Below, piece after piece: positions 1 to 8,699 of a stretch of 64,000 bases of DNA; the stretch's first letter is position 1, and every line of letters begins with the position of its first letter. This DNA comes from Flavobacterium sp. GTDB taxonomy: Bacteria; Bacteroidota; Bacteroidia; Flavobacteriales; Flavobacteriaceae. Under the pieces are notes generated by a model. The model was given only the letters and a program-made list of their open reading frames with translations. It was not told the DNA's origin and ran no database searches. Made by a program: the position numbers and the translations under genes. Where the stretch lies: the NCBI RefSeq assembly GCF_017744675.1, contig NZ_JAGIAV010000002.1:620001-684000 (forward strand), written 5' to 3'.

Positions 1-1002
1 TGTATTTCCTCCAAAATTTCCAGATTCCTGAAGTGTCAGCTGATCAAAGGTTGTTGGATTTCCAATGTCAGAAAACGGAATCTCAATTGTAGTCCATTTG
101 TTAGTTAATGGCTTTTTAATTTGATAAGCCCATCCACCAAAAACAAATATGACACTGGCATCTGCATTTGTAGAAACACTTTTTACTTTTACTCTAAAGG
201 CTTTGTATTTAGAAACATCTCGCGAGTTAAATTTCATATCAGCGCCATTCCATCCACCAAAAACAAATTTAATTGCTGCTTGCCCCTGTACGACATCATC
301 TTTAAAGTTAGTATCAAAAGTATCGCTTCCGCTCCACATCCAATGTCCAGCATCACCTTGAATAACATCATCATACAATGCTGATCCAACTGCCTCTTCA
401 GATGTAGTAGTTCCTGAAATATTAGTAACGCTTACATATTTATCCGCAGAATTTGCCGGCATTTTAAATTTAATCTCTGTTAATGATGACGAAACTATCT
501 CTGCCTCTGCAGTTCCAACCTTAACTACAGGATCAAGGAAATAATCTCCATAAATGGTAACAACATCACCGTCTGCTGCATTTATAGGATTATAACTTCC
601 AAATTTAGGTGTTGGAGGCGCTATAACAAAATCGTATAAAACGGTTCCTTGTTTTGTAACCAGTTTCAGTTTATTGCTTGCATCTGCATACGGAGTCTTT
701 TCATCTATTAGAACAAAAATCGCTGTATCGGTAACCAGCGTCGGGTTAAAATAGGTATCAAAATCATTAAAGTAGATTTTTGTTACACCAGAAAGTCCTT
801 TTCCTTGAATAATATAATAGTTTTTAGGATCTCCAACTGTAACCGGAACCAAATCGCCTTCAACAGATTTTGCCACACTTGTAATGACTGGCGCTCCAGA
901 ACTTCCAGAAGAATCATCATTATCACAAGAAGAAAACACTCCCAGTACCATAAATGCCATTGCAATGAGAGGCAAAAGGTAATTTATTTTTATATTTTTC
1001 AT
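1..1002 (-). CDS. Surface glycan-binding lipoprotein with IPT/TIG domains (3' end outside window)
   Basis: The first 334 residues are visible; the rest lies beyond the left edge. The ATG at 1002-1000 opens a lipoprotein signal with the lipobox cysteine at residue 26. It is followed by DNDDSS, an acidic stretch like the lipoprotein export signal of Flavobacteriia, which suggests display on the cell surface. Residues about 36-210 look like two IPT/TIG-type beta-sandwich segments. From about residue 225 there is a Trp-rich, Gly-rich region (GHWMWSG, two FGGW motifs) resembling the C-terminal carbohydrate-binding domain of SusE/SGBP-B-like proteins. It lies 19 bp after susD, so it is probably the third gene of the susC-susD operon. 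It most likely captures mannan chains for the SusCD importer. The ligand is inferred from the neighbouring enzymes. Confidence 0.8.
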   Translation of the reverse strand, partial: MKNIKINYLLPLIAMAFMVLGVFSSCDNDDSSGSSGAPVITSVAKSVEGDLVPVTVGDPKNYYIIQGKGLSGVTKIYFNDFDTYFNPTLVTDTAIFVLIDEKTPYADASNKLKLVTKQGTVLYDFVIAPPTPKFGSYNPINAADGDVVTIYGDYFLDPVVKVGTAEAEIVSSSLTEIKFKMPANSADKYVSVTNISGTTTSEEAVGSALYDDVIQGDAGHWMWSGSDTFDTNFKDDVVQGQAAIKFVFGGWNGADMKFNSRDVSKYKAFRVKVKSVSTNADASVIFVFGGWAYQIKKPLTNKWTTIEIPFSDIGNPTTFDQLTLQESGNFGGNT

Positions 1003-1021
1003 ATTAGTCTAATTTTAGGAA

Positions 1022-2620
1022 TTACTTAAAAGTATATGGAACTGGAGCCTGCAATAACTTAGGGTTTTTAGCCACTTCGTTATCTGGATAGTCCATATAG
1101 AAATCATTTGTTGCGTGATCTTCACTATAAACTGGCGTATAGTAGCGCTCTCCATATCTGTCTCCTCTATTTTGCGCCGACATAATAGCGATTGCTTTCG
1201 CTTTGTCTATACGCCCTAGATCAAACCAATAATCTCCTTCAAAACATAATTCTTTTCTTCTTTCCAAAAATATATCATCAAAAGTAATTGAAGTTAAAGC
1301 GGCTAAACCAGCTCTCTTTCTTACTGCATTGATTGAACTTAAAGCAGACGCATCTGAAGTGCTTGCCCCTCCCGCTAAAACTGCTTCAGCATGAATTAAA
1401 AGCAATTCTGCATAACGCATTACATACGTATTATTATCCATCATTGCCCATGCATCTGCCTGACCTGTTACATTTCCGTTAACCACGCCAATACAATATT
1501 TTTTAATTGCACCGCCAGATGCCTGAGCAAGATCTTTACCTGATGGAACAGTAAATCCTATTCCTTGTGTAGTTTTAATATTTGGATAAGTGTCACCTCC
1601 AACCATTACAGTTTCATGCTTTCTTAAATCTCCGGCATCATATAAAGAAAGTATAACTTCTTGGCTTGGCCCAAAAACTCCTGCATAGGATGCATTTGAA
1701 GTTGACAATGTGCCGTCTTGGAATCCGAATTGCGTGTTACAGTTATTTGCAGAACCATAAGCTCCGTCTCCTTTCCATTGAAGAGCAAAAATCGATTCTT
1801 CATTATTATTGTTTGCATATGTAAACAAATCTCCAAAACTTTTTTCTGGAAGCTGGTCTCCTCCTAAAAGCTTGAACTCCCCGCTATTGATAACATCTTC
1901 TGCCATTGCCCTTGCTTTTGCATAATCTTTTTGATACAAATACACTTTTGCCAGCATTGCTTTTGCAGAACCTTTAGAAACATGTCCGTTATTTGCATAA
2001 TTAGCCCCTCTGTTTTTTGCCGCCAATAAGTCAATTGCCTTTAAATAATCAGATGTAATTAATTTATAAATATCTTCAACTGGATTTGTATTTACATAAG
2101 GATTACTCGTATAATCCAATGGGTTTTCAATAATGGGCACTGGCCCCCAAAGCCTAACCAAATCAAAATAAGCAGTAGCTCTCATAAAATACGCTTCTCC
2201 AATAGTATTATTAAGGACATCTTTAGAAACGCCTGGCCCTACCCTTGCAGCAAGAAAGTTAATAATCATATTGGACTGCTGTACATTTGCCCACAAAGAC
2301 GACCAGCCATTTACTAATTCTGGATCACTTCCATTTAAAGAGAAAGTTCTTAATCCGCTCACGTCAGGAGAACCAGAATACATATTTCCAGATCCTACTT
2401 CTAGTGCCCACCAGAATTTATTATACATCTGAAACCAAGTTCTGCTATACATACCATTTGTAGCCGATGATACTTGGTCATCTGTGCTGTAATAGGAATC
2501 CAAACTTATTCCATCTTCAGAAGGCCTGTCAGTAAAATCGTCCTGACAAGATCCGAAAGTCAAAAATGCCAAAGCCATAAAAAGCAGGCTATATCTATTT
2601 AAAAAAGATTTCTTTTTCAT
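1022..2620 (-). CDS. susD: RagB/SusD family nutrient-uptake outer membrane lipoprotein
   Basis: This is the SusD-type lid that works with SusC to import oligosaccharides across the outer membrane. The 532-residue length is normal for the family. The signal peptide ends at lipobox cysteine 25 and is followed by QDD, an acidic surface-export signature. The N-terminal region (DSYYSTDDQVSSATNGMYS) is the usual SusD-like segment. The C-terminal half carries the RagB/SusD pattern, including the conserved LLIHAEA and RRKELCFEG..WFDLGR stretches near residues 408-465. It begins 12 bp after the susC stop, in the canonical susC-susD order. Mannan or glucomannan is the inferred substrate because of the GH26, GH5 and GH130 genes next door. 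Confidence 0.96.
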   Translation of the reverse strand: MKKKSFLNRYSLLFMALAFLTFGSCQDDFTDRPSEDGISLDSYYSTDDQVSSATNGMYSRTWFQMYNKFWWALEVGSGNMYSGSPDVSGLRTFSLNGSDPELVNGWSSLWANVQQSNMIINFLAARVGPGVSKDVLNNTIGEAYFMRATAYFDLVRLWGPVPIIENPLDYTSNPYVNTNPVEDIYKLITSDYLKAIDLLAAKNRGANYANNGHVSKGSAKAMLAKVYLYQKDYAKARAMAEDVINSGEFKLLGGDQLPEKSFGDLFTYANNNNEESIFALQWKGDGAYGSANNCNTQFGFQDGTLSTSNASYAGVFGPSQEVILSLYDAGDLRKHETVMVGGDTYPNIKTTQGIGFTVPSGKDLAQASGGAIKKYCIGVVNGNVTGQADAWAMMDNNTYVMRYAELLLIHAEAVLAGGASTSDASALSSINAVRKRAGLAALTSITFDDIFLERRKELCFEGDYWFDLGRIDKAKAIAIMSAQNRGDRYGERYYTPVYSEDHATNDFYMDYPDNEVAKNPKLLQAPVPYTFK

Positions 2621-2632
2621 TTTTCTTTAATT

Positions 2633-5600
2633 TTAAAATTCTAGGTTAAGTCCAACTAAAAATGTTCTGGCTACGGGATATCTTCCGTTGTCAATTCCTG
2701 ATAAAAGCACATTCTGATTAAATGAACCAATCTCTGGATCGTAACCTGAATAATTTGTAAACGTATACAAGTTCTGAGCAGATCCGTACAATCTTAATCT
2801 TGAAATTTTATATTTTGAAATTACATCTTGCGGCAAAGAATACCCTAGTGTAATATTCTGAATTCTTAAATATGATCCATCTTCAACATAACGATCTGAA
2901 ATAAGAAGGTTATTATTTGAAGAGTCTGCAATTGGCCTTGGATTATTACTTGATGTATTTGTTGGAGAATAATAATCCATTGCCTCCACTAATTGGTTAT
3001 CATATAAAGAAGCATTCGTTGTACCGGCTCTTCTTGTCAAATTCATAACATCATTTCCGTACGAACCTTGAAGAAAAATAGAAAGGTCTACGTTTTTATA
3101 TTTGAAATTGTTTGTAAATCCGTAAGTGAATTTTGGGTGCGGATTCCCGATAAAGGTTTTATCATTTGCATCAATTTTCCCGTCTCCATTTACATCTACA
3201 TATTTAACATCTCCCAAAGCTGTTTCCCCAGCACCTGTTCCGACCGCTTGACCAAATTGAAGCGGCGCATTATCTAAAACGGTTTGATCTTTGAAGATTC
3301 CATCTGTTTTATATCCGTAGAACAAACCTATTGGATTTCCAATTGTAGTATTGGTCACTACTACCGGCTGATACCCATTAGTATTAACCTCTTGAGTCAA
3401 TACAATTCCGTTAGCAATTTCGTCTAGATTATTTTTGTAATGAGAAACAACCAAAGATGCATCCCAATTAAAGTTTCCTGAAGATCTTAAATCGTATCCA
3501 ACTGTAATATCATAACCCTTATTACTCATAGTTCCTAAGTTAGAGTATGGAGCAGAAACTCCTCCGTACTGACCTCCACCACCTGTTAGATATAAAGGCA
3601 ACGGTACTTGAAATAAGAAACCTTTAGATTTTTTGTCATAAACATCAAAACTTGCAGAAAGCTTATTATTCAGCAATGTAAAATCAATACCTAGGTTAGT
3701 CTGATTCAAAGATTCCCAAACTAAATCTGGATTCGGATAATTTGATGGCAAAAATCCGCTTCCTAAACCTGAATTTTGCGTTCCTAACATTGCAGAGTAA
3801 CTGTTATTTGGAATCTGCTGGTTTCCGGTTTCTCCATACCCAACTCTAAATTTAATATTATCTATATACTTACGAGTTCCTTCCATAAAAGACTCGTTAG
3901 ACAATTTCCATGAACCAGAAATAGCATTGAAAACCCCCTTTTGGTTATCTGTAGTCGGATCAAATTTAGACGAAACGTCCTGTCTGATAGAAGCTGTAAT
4001 ACTATATTTATCATTAAAGTCATAAATAACACGAGCAAACAAAGATGAAAGTGAAGCACTTCCTTTATATTGCGTAATAGTGTTATTATCAACATCAGCT
4101 AAATTAATGGTGTGAATTGAATTTGTTTTAAACCCTTGAGCAGACGCAATCAAACCTTCCCAATGAGAATCGTTTGCCTCCTGACCTGCCAAAAGGGTAA
4201 TTTTGTGCTTGCCAAAACTTCTATCGTAAGTCAGTAAATTTTTAATATTTGTAGAATACCAGTTTTGTCTCCTTACATCCAAATCTGCCAATAAATTTAC
4301 CTGGCTTCCCCATGCGTACGATGGTCTGAAATCATCATTCTCAGAAAACTCCGTATTTGCGGCGATTTCAATGCGATATTTCAATCCTTTAACGATATCT
4401 GCCTCAGCATAAACATTTCCTAAGAAATTTTTTCTAACCAATTTATTTTCTCTGGTTAAAGCCTCAGCAACAGGGTTATAATAGGTAACACTCTGTTCAG
4501 AAGATGGCGGACCTGCAAATGAGCCATCAACATTTCTAACTGGAATATCAGGAGATTGCAATAATGTATTTGAAATTAATCCCGAATAACTTTGGTTCAC
4601 TGTAATTCTTTCATTTGTAATACCTCCTGTTAGATTTCCGCCAATTCTTAACCAAGATTTAATTTTTGAATCCAAATTCAATCTAACAGTATATCTCTTT
4701 AATCCCGAATTGATAATAGTTCCTTCATTATCTAAATAACTTCCAGACAAATAATAGCTTGTTCCATCTTTTGCTCCTGAAAATGAAAGCTGATGACTGT
4801 TTGAAATAGCCGTTCTATATACTTCATCCTGCCAGTTTGTTCCAGGCCCTAATAATTCTGGATGAGAAAACTCCTGACGGGTCTGAAATCCCCATAGTTT
4901 AGCCAAATTGGTTTTTAAAGTTGCATATTCGGATAAATTTAAAACATCCAATTTGTTACTTATTGTCGCAAAAGAGGTGTAGTTCTCATACGATACTTTT
5001 CCTCCACCTTTTTTACCTGATTTAGTGGTTATAATGATAACACCATTTGCACCGCGAGACCCGTAAATTGCAGTTGCCGAAGCATCTTTCAAAATATCCA
5101 TCGATTCAATATCGTTTGGATTAATCATTGACAATGGACTCATAGCTGTATTACCGCTTCCTCCAGAGGCAGAAAACCCATCCTTACCTGCCAAGGTCTG
5201 CCCGCTGGTAGATTTACCTGTTGCATCTCCAGAAATTGGCACCCCATCAATTACATACAAAGGCTCATTTGTTCCTGTAATGGAAGTCGTACCACGCACT
5301 CTCACAGAAGCTGCACCACCCGGCTGGCCTGAGTTATTTGTAACCGAAACCCCAGCAGCTTTACCTTGAAGCATCTGATCTATAGAAACCTGTTTTAAGT
5401 TTTCAATATCTTTGGAACGAACAGAAGATATCGCACCGTTTACATCTTTCTTTTTCTGAGTTCCGTATCCAATTACAACAACTTCTTTTAAGTCTTCTGA
5501 AGACGGTTTTAAAGAAATATTGATTTTAGTTTTGCCGGCAATGGCAATTTTTTGAGAATCAAAACCGATAAATGACACTACCAAAGTCCCATTTGAAGGG

Positions 5601-5824
5601 GCATCAATACTATATTTACCATCAAAGTCCGAAGATGCAGTATTTTTAGATCCAACAACAGAAATGTTGGCTCCAGGAATTGTCATTCCTTTATCATCAG
5701 ATACAGTTCCCGAAACCTTTACCTGAGCAGTAATAAAATTACTAGTCAGTAACAAAAATAATATCAAAGGAACAGCTGTGTGGTCAGCCATCCAATGAAT
5801 GAAGCTAGTCATTAGTTTTTTCAT
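2633..5824 (-). CDS. susC: SusC/RagA family TonB-linked outer membrane importer
   Basis: This 1063-residue protein is a TonB-dependent transporter of the SusC class. A long signal peptide ends near TAQ at residue 34. Residues about 35-108 form a carboxypeptidase-regulatory-like domain (VSGTVSDDKG...PGANISVVGS). The TonB-box region EVVVIGYGTQKKKDV follows, then a plug domain with the family signature ATAIYGSRGANGVIIITTKSGK near residues 250-271, and a C-terminal beta-barrel ending in NLEF. It is the first gene of the susC-susD-SGBP operon. The ATG at 5824 gives a complete signal peptide. Energy-coupled import of mannan-derived oligosaccharides is inferred from the gene neighbourhood. Confidence 0.97.
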   Translation of the reverse strand: MKKLMTSFIHWMADHTAVPLILFLLLTSNFITAQVKVSGTVSDDKGMTIPGANISVVGSKNTASSDFDGKYSIDAPSNGTLVVSFIGFDSQKIAIAGKTKINISLKPSSEDLKEVVVIGYGTQKKKDVNGAISSVRSKDIENLKQVSIDQMLQGKAAGVSVTNNSGQPGGAASVRVRGTTSITGTNEPLYVIDGVPISGDATGKSTSGQTLAGKDGFSASGGSGNTAMSPLSMINPNDIESMDILKDASATAIYGSRGANGVIIITTKSGKKGGGKVSYENYTSFATISNKLDVLNLSEYATLKTNLAKLWGFQTRQEFSHPELLGPGTNWQDEVYRTAISNSHQLSFSGAKDGTSYYLSGSYLDNEGTIINSGLKRYTVRLNLDSKIKSWLRIGGNLTGGITNERITVNQSYSGLISNTLLQSPDIPVRNVDGSFAGPPSSEQSVTYYNPVAEALTRENKLVRKNFLGNVYAEADIVKGLKYRIEIAANTEFSENDDFRPSYAWGSQVNLLADLDVRRQNWYSTNIKNLLTYDRSFGKHKITLLAGQEANDSHWEGLIASAQGFKTNSIHTINLADVDNNTITQYKGSASLSSLFARVIYDFNDKYSITASIRQDVSSKFDPTTDNQKGVFNAISGSWKLSNESFMEGTRKYIDNIKFRVGYGETGNQQIPNNSYSAMLGTQNSGLGSGFLPSNYPNPDLVWESLNQTNLGIDFTLLNNKLSASFDVYDKKSKGFLFQVPLPLYLTGGGGQYGGVSAPYSNLGTMSNKGYDITVGYDLRSSGNFNWDASLVVSHYKNNLDEIANGIVLTQEVNTNGYQPVVVTNTTIGNPIGLFYGYKTDGIFKDQTVLDNAPLQFGQAVGTGAGETALGDVKYVDVNGDGKIDANDKTFIGNPHPKFTYGFTNNFKYKNVDLSIFLQGSYGNDVMNLTRRAGTTNASLYDNQLVEAMDYYSPTNTSSNNPRPIADSSNNNLLISDRYVEDGSYLRIQNITLGYSLPQDVISKYKISRLRLYGSAQNLYTFTNYSGYDPEIGSFNQNVLLSGIDNGRYPVARTFLVGLNLEF

Positions 5825-5909
5825 AATAAGTGTTTGGTTAGTTAAATTTGTTTATTGCTTTAATCTAAAAGTAAAATGCCAGGGTAATTTTTACTTTCAA
5901 ACTATGCAA

Positions 5910-5936
5910 CAAATCTATAACAGGGAAGATTATCAA
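5910..5936 (-). promoter_or_regulatory. Candidate susC promoter (-33 TTG / -7 TAGATTTG)
   Basis: On the minus strand TAGATTTG (5917-5910) fits the Bacteroidota -7 consensus TAnnTTTG. A TTG lies at 5936-5934. The 16-nt gap is slightly shorter than the usual 17-23, so this is only a candidate. It would leave a leader of roughly 80 nt before the susC ATG. Confidence 0.4.
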
Positions 5937-5949
5937 ATCGATAGTATTA

Positions 5950-5964
5950 TATCATTTAATGATA
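5950..5964. promoter_or_regulatory. 15-bp palindrome upstream of the candidate susC promoter
   Basis: TATCATT-T-AATGATA is a perfect palindrome with one central base. It sits 13 bp upstream of the candidate -33 element of susC. It could be an operator, but AraC-family proteins usually bind direct repeats, so the link to the adjacent regulator is weak. Confidence 0.25.
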
Positions 5965-6075
5965 ATATTTTTACTAGAAGCGAATAAAAAAACACATATC
6001 AAAATAAAACGATATAAATTTTAAATTATTCGCAATAACAACCCTCCAAAAGAACACAACCAATGAATAAAAACC

Positions 6076-6106
6076 AACGAAAAGCTAAAAATCAAACGTT
6101 TTCGTT
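6076..6106 (-). terminator. Possible terminator after the AraC regulator gene
   Basis: An 8-bp inverted repeat (AACGAAAA / TTTTCGTT) with a 15-nt loop lies 35 bp beyond the regulator stop. On the minus strand GGTTTTTATT follows it. The stem is AT-rich, so the call is tentative. Confidence 0.35.
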
Positions 6107-6140
6107 AAAAATAATATTTGTCAGTGACAAAAAAGTATCA

Positions 6141-7019
6141 CTATAAAATACGCTTCAAGCCCGAAAATTCTTCACGATATTGGCTTGGCGTACAGTTTTT
6201 TGTCGCTTTAAAACTGCGATTGAAGTTCGCAATGTTATTAAATCCAGACTTAAATGCCACTTCAGAAACACTCATGTCTTTTTCTACCAGCCAACGGGCA
6301 GCATAACCGATACGAATGTCATTTATATAATTGACAAAAGTTTTTCCGGTTCTCTTTTTTATAAATCGGTTAAATGAAATAATAGACATGCTCGCTACAT
6401 TTGCCGCATCTTCTAAAGTAATTTTATCTGCAAAATGCTTCTGCACATATTCGTAAACCAATTTCATTTTATCATAATCATCAAAAGTATCATAGTCTAC
6501 CGTATAAGTAGAAAGCAGACGCTGATTTCTAGAATTGGCAAGATCATATAATAAAGAAGTGATCTCGAGAAAATAATCCATACCATCCAATTTAGAAAGC
6601 CTCACAAGTCTTGGCGTTAATTCTTCAGCCGTTTTTTTTGAAAAAAGAATTCCGTGAATCGATCGATTGAACATATCTCGAATCGGATTCATAATACGTC
6701 TTGACAGTAAGGATTCGTGAAAAAGATCATTATGAAACTGAATGGTTATTTCGTGTATTTTTTTACTGGTACATTTATTTAGTTCCCAGCCATGATACAA
6801 ATTTGGACCGATTAAAACCAGTTCGACATTATCGATTTCTTCAATATTATCACCCACAACTCGCTTTACTCCTTTTCCGTTTAAGATAAAATTGATCTCA
6901 AATTCCGGATGATAATGAACCGGAAAATCAAAACTATCTTTTACGCGATCAAAAACTAAAAAGCTGTCGCTTGCTGCAAGCGGAGCAATTTCTCTATAAA
7001 AATTTTTCGTAGTAGCCAT
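6141..7019 (-). CDS. AraC family transcriptional regulator with N-terminal cupin domain
   Basis: This regulator of about 292 residues probably controls the mannan locus. The N-terminal part has a cupin-like sensor (FPVHYHPEFEINFILNGKG), which in this family binds a small ligand, often a sugar. The last 100 residues form the double helix-turn-helix DNA-binding domain, with ITLEDAANVASMS..FNRFIKKRTGKTFVNY and VSEVAFKSGFNNIANFNRSFKATKNCTPSQYR. I chose the ATG at 7019 because the upstream extension begins only at a TTG (7067) and gives an atypical N-terminus. The gene lies between susC and the divergent GH26 gene, so it can reach both promoters. No signal peptide is seen, so it should sense a cytoplasmic sugar, perhaps mannobiose or mannosylglucose (inference). 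Confidence 0.92.
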   Translation of the reverse strand: MATTKNFYREIAPLAASDSFLVFDRVKDSFDFPVHYHPEFEINFILNGKGVKRVVGDNIEEIDNVELVLIGPNLYHGWELNKCTSKKIHEITIQFHNDLFHESLLSRRIMNPIRDMFNRSIHGILFSKKTAEELTPRLVRLSKLDGMDYFLEITSLLYDLANSRNQRLLSTYTVDYDTFDDYDKMKLVYEYVQKHFADKITLEDAANVASMSIISFNRFIKKRTGKTFVNYINDIRIGYAARWLVEKDMSVSEVAFKSGFNNIANFNRSFKATKNCTPSQYREEFSGLKRIL

Positions 7020-7120
7020 CTTAAAATCTATTTCAGGAAAGTGATGTGTTCTTTTTTTTGACTGCAATAATATGATATATAATTGATAAAATAATATTAA
7101 TTAGACTATAATCATCCGTT

Positions 7121-7128
7121 TATCTTTG
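7121..7128 (+). promoter_or_regulatory. Candidate -7 element upstream of the first GH26 gene
   Basis: TATCTTTG fits TAnnTTTG in the regulator-GH26 gap, but no TTG is found at the right distance upstream. If used, it would give a leader of about 195 nt. The rest of the gap (7020-7326) is AT-rich and shows no gene. Confidence 0.3.
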
Positions 7129-7326
7129 AAAAAATTAATTATCATTTCTTTAAAAAGAACATTAATAATAAACAGTAATCATTTTTTATTGAATAACTTT
7201 TTATAGTTTTAATAATTATAGCAACAATAGCATAGCGATTTTTCGATAGAAGAAACACTATGTTTTTAAAAAACGTAAATAATTGTTTATTTTACATTTA
7301 ACTAAACAACCAACTCTTATTTTTTG

Positions 7327-8463
7327 ATGAAAAAACATTTTTTAACGCTTTTAACTGTAACTCTAATAAGCAGTTCCTGTATATCTCAAAAAAGCATTAG
7401 TGATACTAATTTGTCACTCTCAGATAAAAAAGCAACAGCAGAAACTAAAACTTTATATAAAGAACTCTATATTTTAAGTCAAAAAGGTTTTTTATTCGGT
7501 CACCAAGACGATTTGGCTTATGGAGTAAAATGGAAATATGAAGACGGAAGAAGCGATGTAAAAGACGTTGTAGGCGATTATCCTGCTATCTACGGTTGGG
7601 ATATTGCTGGTTTAGAAAACGACAAACCCAATAATATAGATGGAGTTCCTTTTGCTAAAATGAAACAATATATAATTGAGGCCAATGCAAGAGGCGGAAT
7701 TTCAACTATTAGCTGGCATTTTGATAATCCTGCAACAGGAAAAGACGCTTGGAATAATGTTCCTAATTCTCTAAAAACTATTATGCCAGGTGCCGAAAAC
7801 CATAAAAAATTCACTTCTTGGCTAGATAAAGCAGTTGCTTTCTTTTTGTCTTTAAAAGATAAAAACGGCAAAAACATCCCGATTCTTTTTAGGCCATTTC
7901 ACGAATTGACAGGCGGATGGTTTTGGTGGGGCAAAGGAAATTGCACTCCAGAAGAATTTAAAACCGCATGGAAATTCACTTTTGATTACCTTCAGAAAAA
8001 AGGCGTTCACAACTTAATTTATGTTTATAATACTGGAAGTTTTGGAAACGAAAATGATTTCCTAACCAATTATCCTGGTGATAATTATGCTGATATTTTA
8101 AGCTTTGATAGTTACCAAAATAGCAATGACTCCAATGGTGAAAAATTCATTGCTGAAGTTCAAAATCAATTTAAAATATTGAACGAAATAAACCTAAAAA
8201 AACATAAATTAATAGCTTTGGCAGAAGCTGGTTATGAGGCAGTTCCAGACCCAAAATGGTGGACAGGAACTTTACTAAAAGCGATTGGAGATTACAAAAT
8301 AGCTTATGTGTTGCTTTGGAGAAATCATGGCTGGCAGGAAAAAGAACAAAAAATGCATTACTACGCGCCTTTTAGCGGACAAGTAAGCGAAAAAGATTTT
8401 ATAGATTTCTATAATCTTGACCAAACGATCTTTGAGAAAGACATTCAGAAAAAATTAAAATAA
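7327..8463 (+). CDS. GH26 beta-mannanase or mannobiohydrolase, lipoprotein
   Basis: This GH26 enzyme hydrolyses beta-1,4-mannosidic bonds. With the ATG at 7327 it has 378 residues; a TTG one codon upstream is less likely. Residue 18 is the lipobox cysteine in LISSSC. ISQ follows it with no acidic cluster, so the protein may face the periplasm rather than the outside. FRPFHE gives the acid/base Glu193 and ALAEAG the nucleophile Glu300. The aromatic stretch GGWFWWGKG after the acid/base is typical of the family. It is the first plus-strand gene of the locus. A role on imported oligosaccharides, such as release of mannobiose, is inferred from the predicted location. It is clearly related to the GH26 gene 4 kb downstream but diverged from it. 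Confidence 0.93.
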   Translation: MKKHFLTLLTVTLISSSCISQKSISDTNLSLSDKKATAETKTLYKELYILSQKGFLFGHQDDLAYGVKWKYEDGRSDVKDVVGDYPAIYGWDIAGLENDKPNNIDGVPFAKMKQYIIEANARGGISTISWHFDNPATGKDAWNNVPNSLKTIMPGAENHKKFTSWLDKAVAFFLSLKDKNGKNIPILFRPFHELTGGWFWWGKGNCTPEEFKTAWKFTFDYLQKKGVHNLIYVYNTGSFGNENDFLTNYPGDNYADILSFDSYQNSNDSNGEKFIAEVQNQFKILNEINLKKHKLIALAEAGYEAVPDPKWWTGTLLKAIGDYKIAYVLLWRNHGWQEKEQKMHYYAPFSGQVSEKDFIDFYNLDQTIFEKDIQKKLK

Positions 8464-8492
8464 TCAAAAGGGTTAAACAGAACAAAGTTTAA

Positions 8493-8637
8493 TTTAAACA
8501 CATAGAAACATAGATTTCTATTGCTCCTGTTTGAGGTTATAGAAAAAGCAAGCTTTAACACATAGTGCTAATGTGTATTATTCTAAGTGAAACGCCTTTT
8601 AGTAAAATGCTAAAAACTATGTTTCTATGTGTTTAAA
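8493..8637. repeat. Inverted repeat with 21-bp perfect arms built on 8-nt-phased CATAG words
   Basis: Arms 8493-8513 and 8617-8637 are perfect reverse complements, separated by 103 nt. In the left arm CATAG recurs at 8501 and 8509. In the right arm CTATG recurs at 8617 and 8625. The spacer holds a second small hairpin (ACACATAG...TAATGTGT). It fills the gap between the GH26 and transporter genes; no gene is seen here. Confidence 0.85.
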
Positions 8638-8699
8638 AAAATCACCAAACTGGTTAAAATAATTGCCCAAAATAAATTACAATCTTTAAAAGAAATCTA

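Larger units (their letters stand above)
5825..6140. other. Intergenic region between susC and the AraC regulator gene
   Basis: These 316 bp contain no convincing gene. They hold a candidate susC promoter (5910-5936), a 15-bp palindrome at 5950-5964, a weak terminator-like hairpin at 6076-6106, and a second 15-bp palindrome (TTTGTCA-G-TGACAAA) at 6117-6131, ten bases beyond the araC stop. The palindromes could be regulator sites, but nothing in the sequence proves this. Confidence 0.6.

Noticed and set aside
6117..6131. 15-bp palindrome TTTGTCA-G-TGACAAA as the main AraC operator
   Set aside because: It lies nearly 300 bp from the susC start and directly after the regulator stop; no second copy is seen near the GH26 gene.
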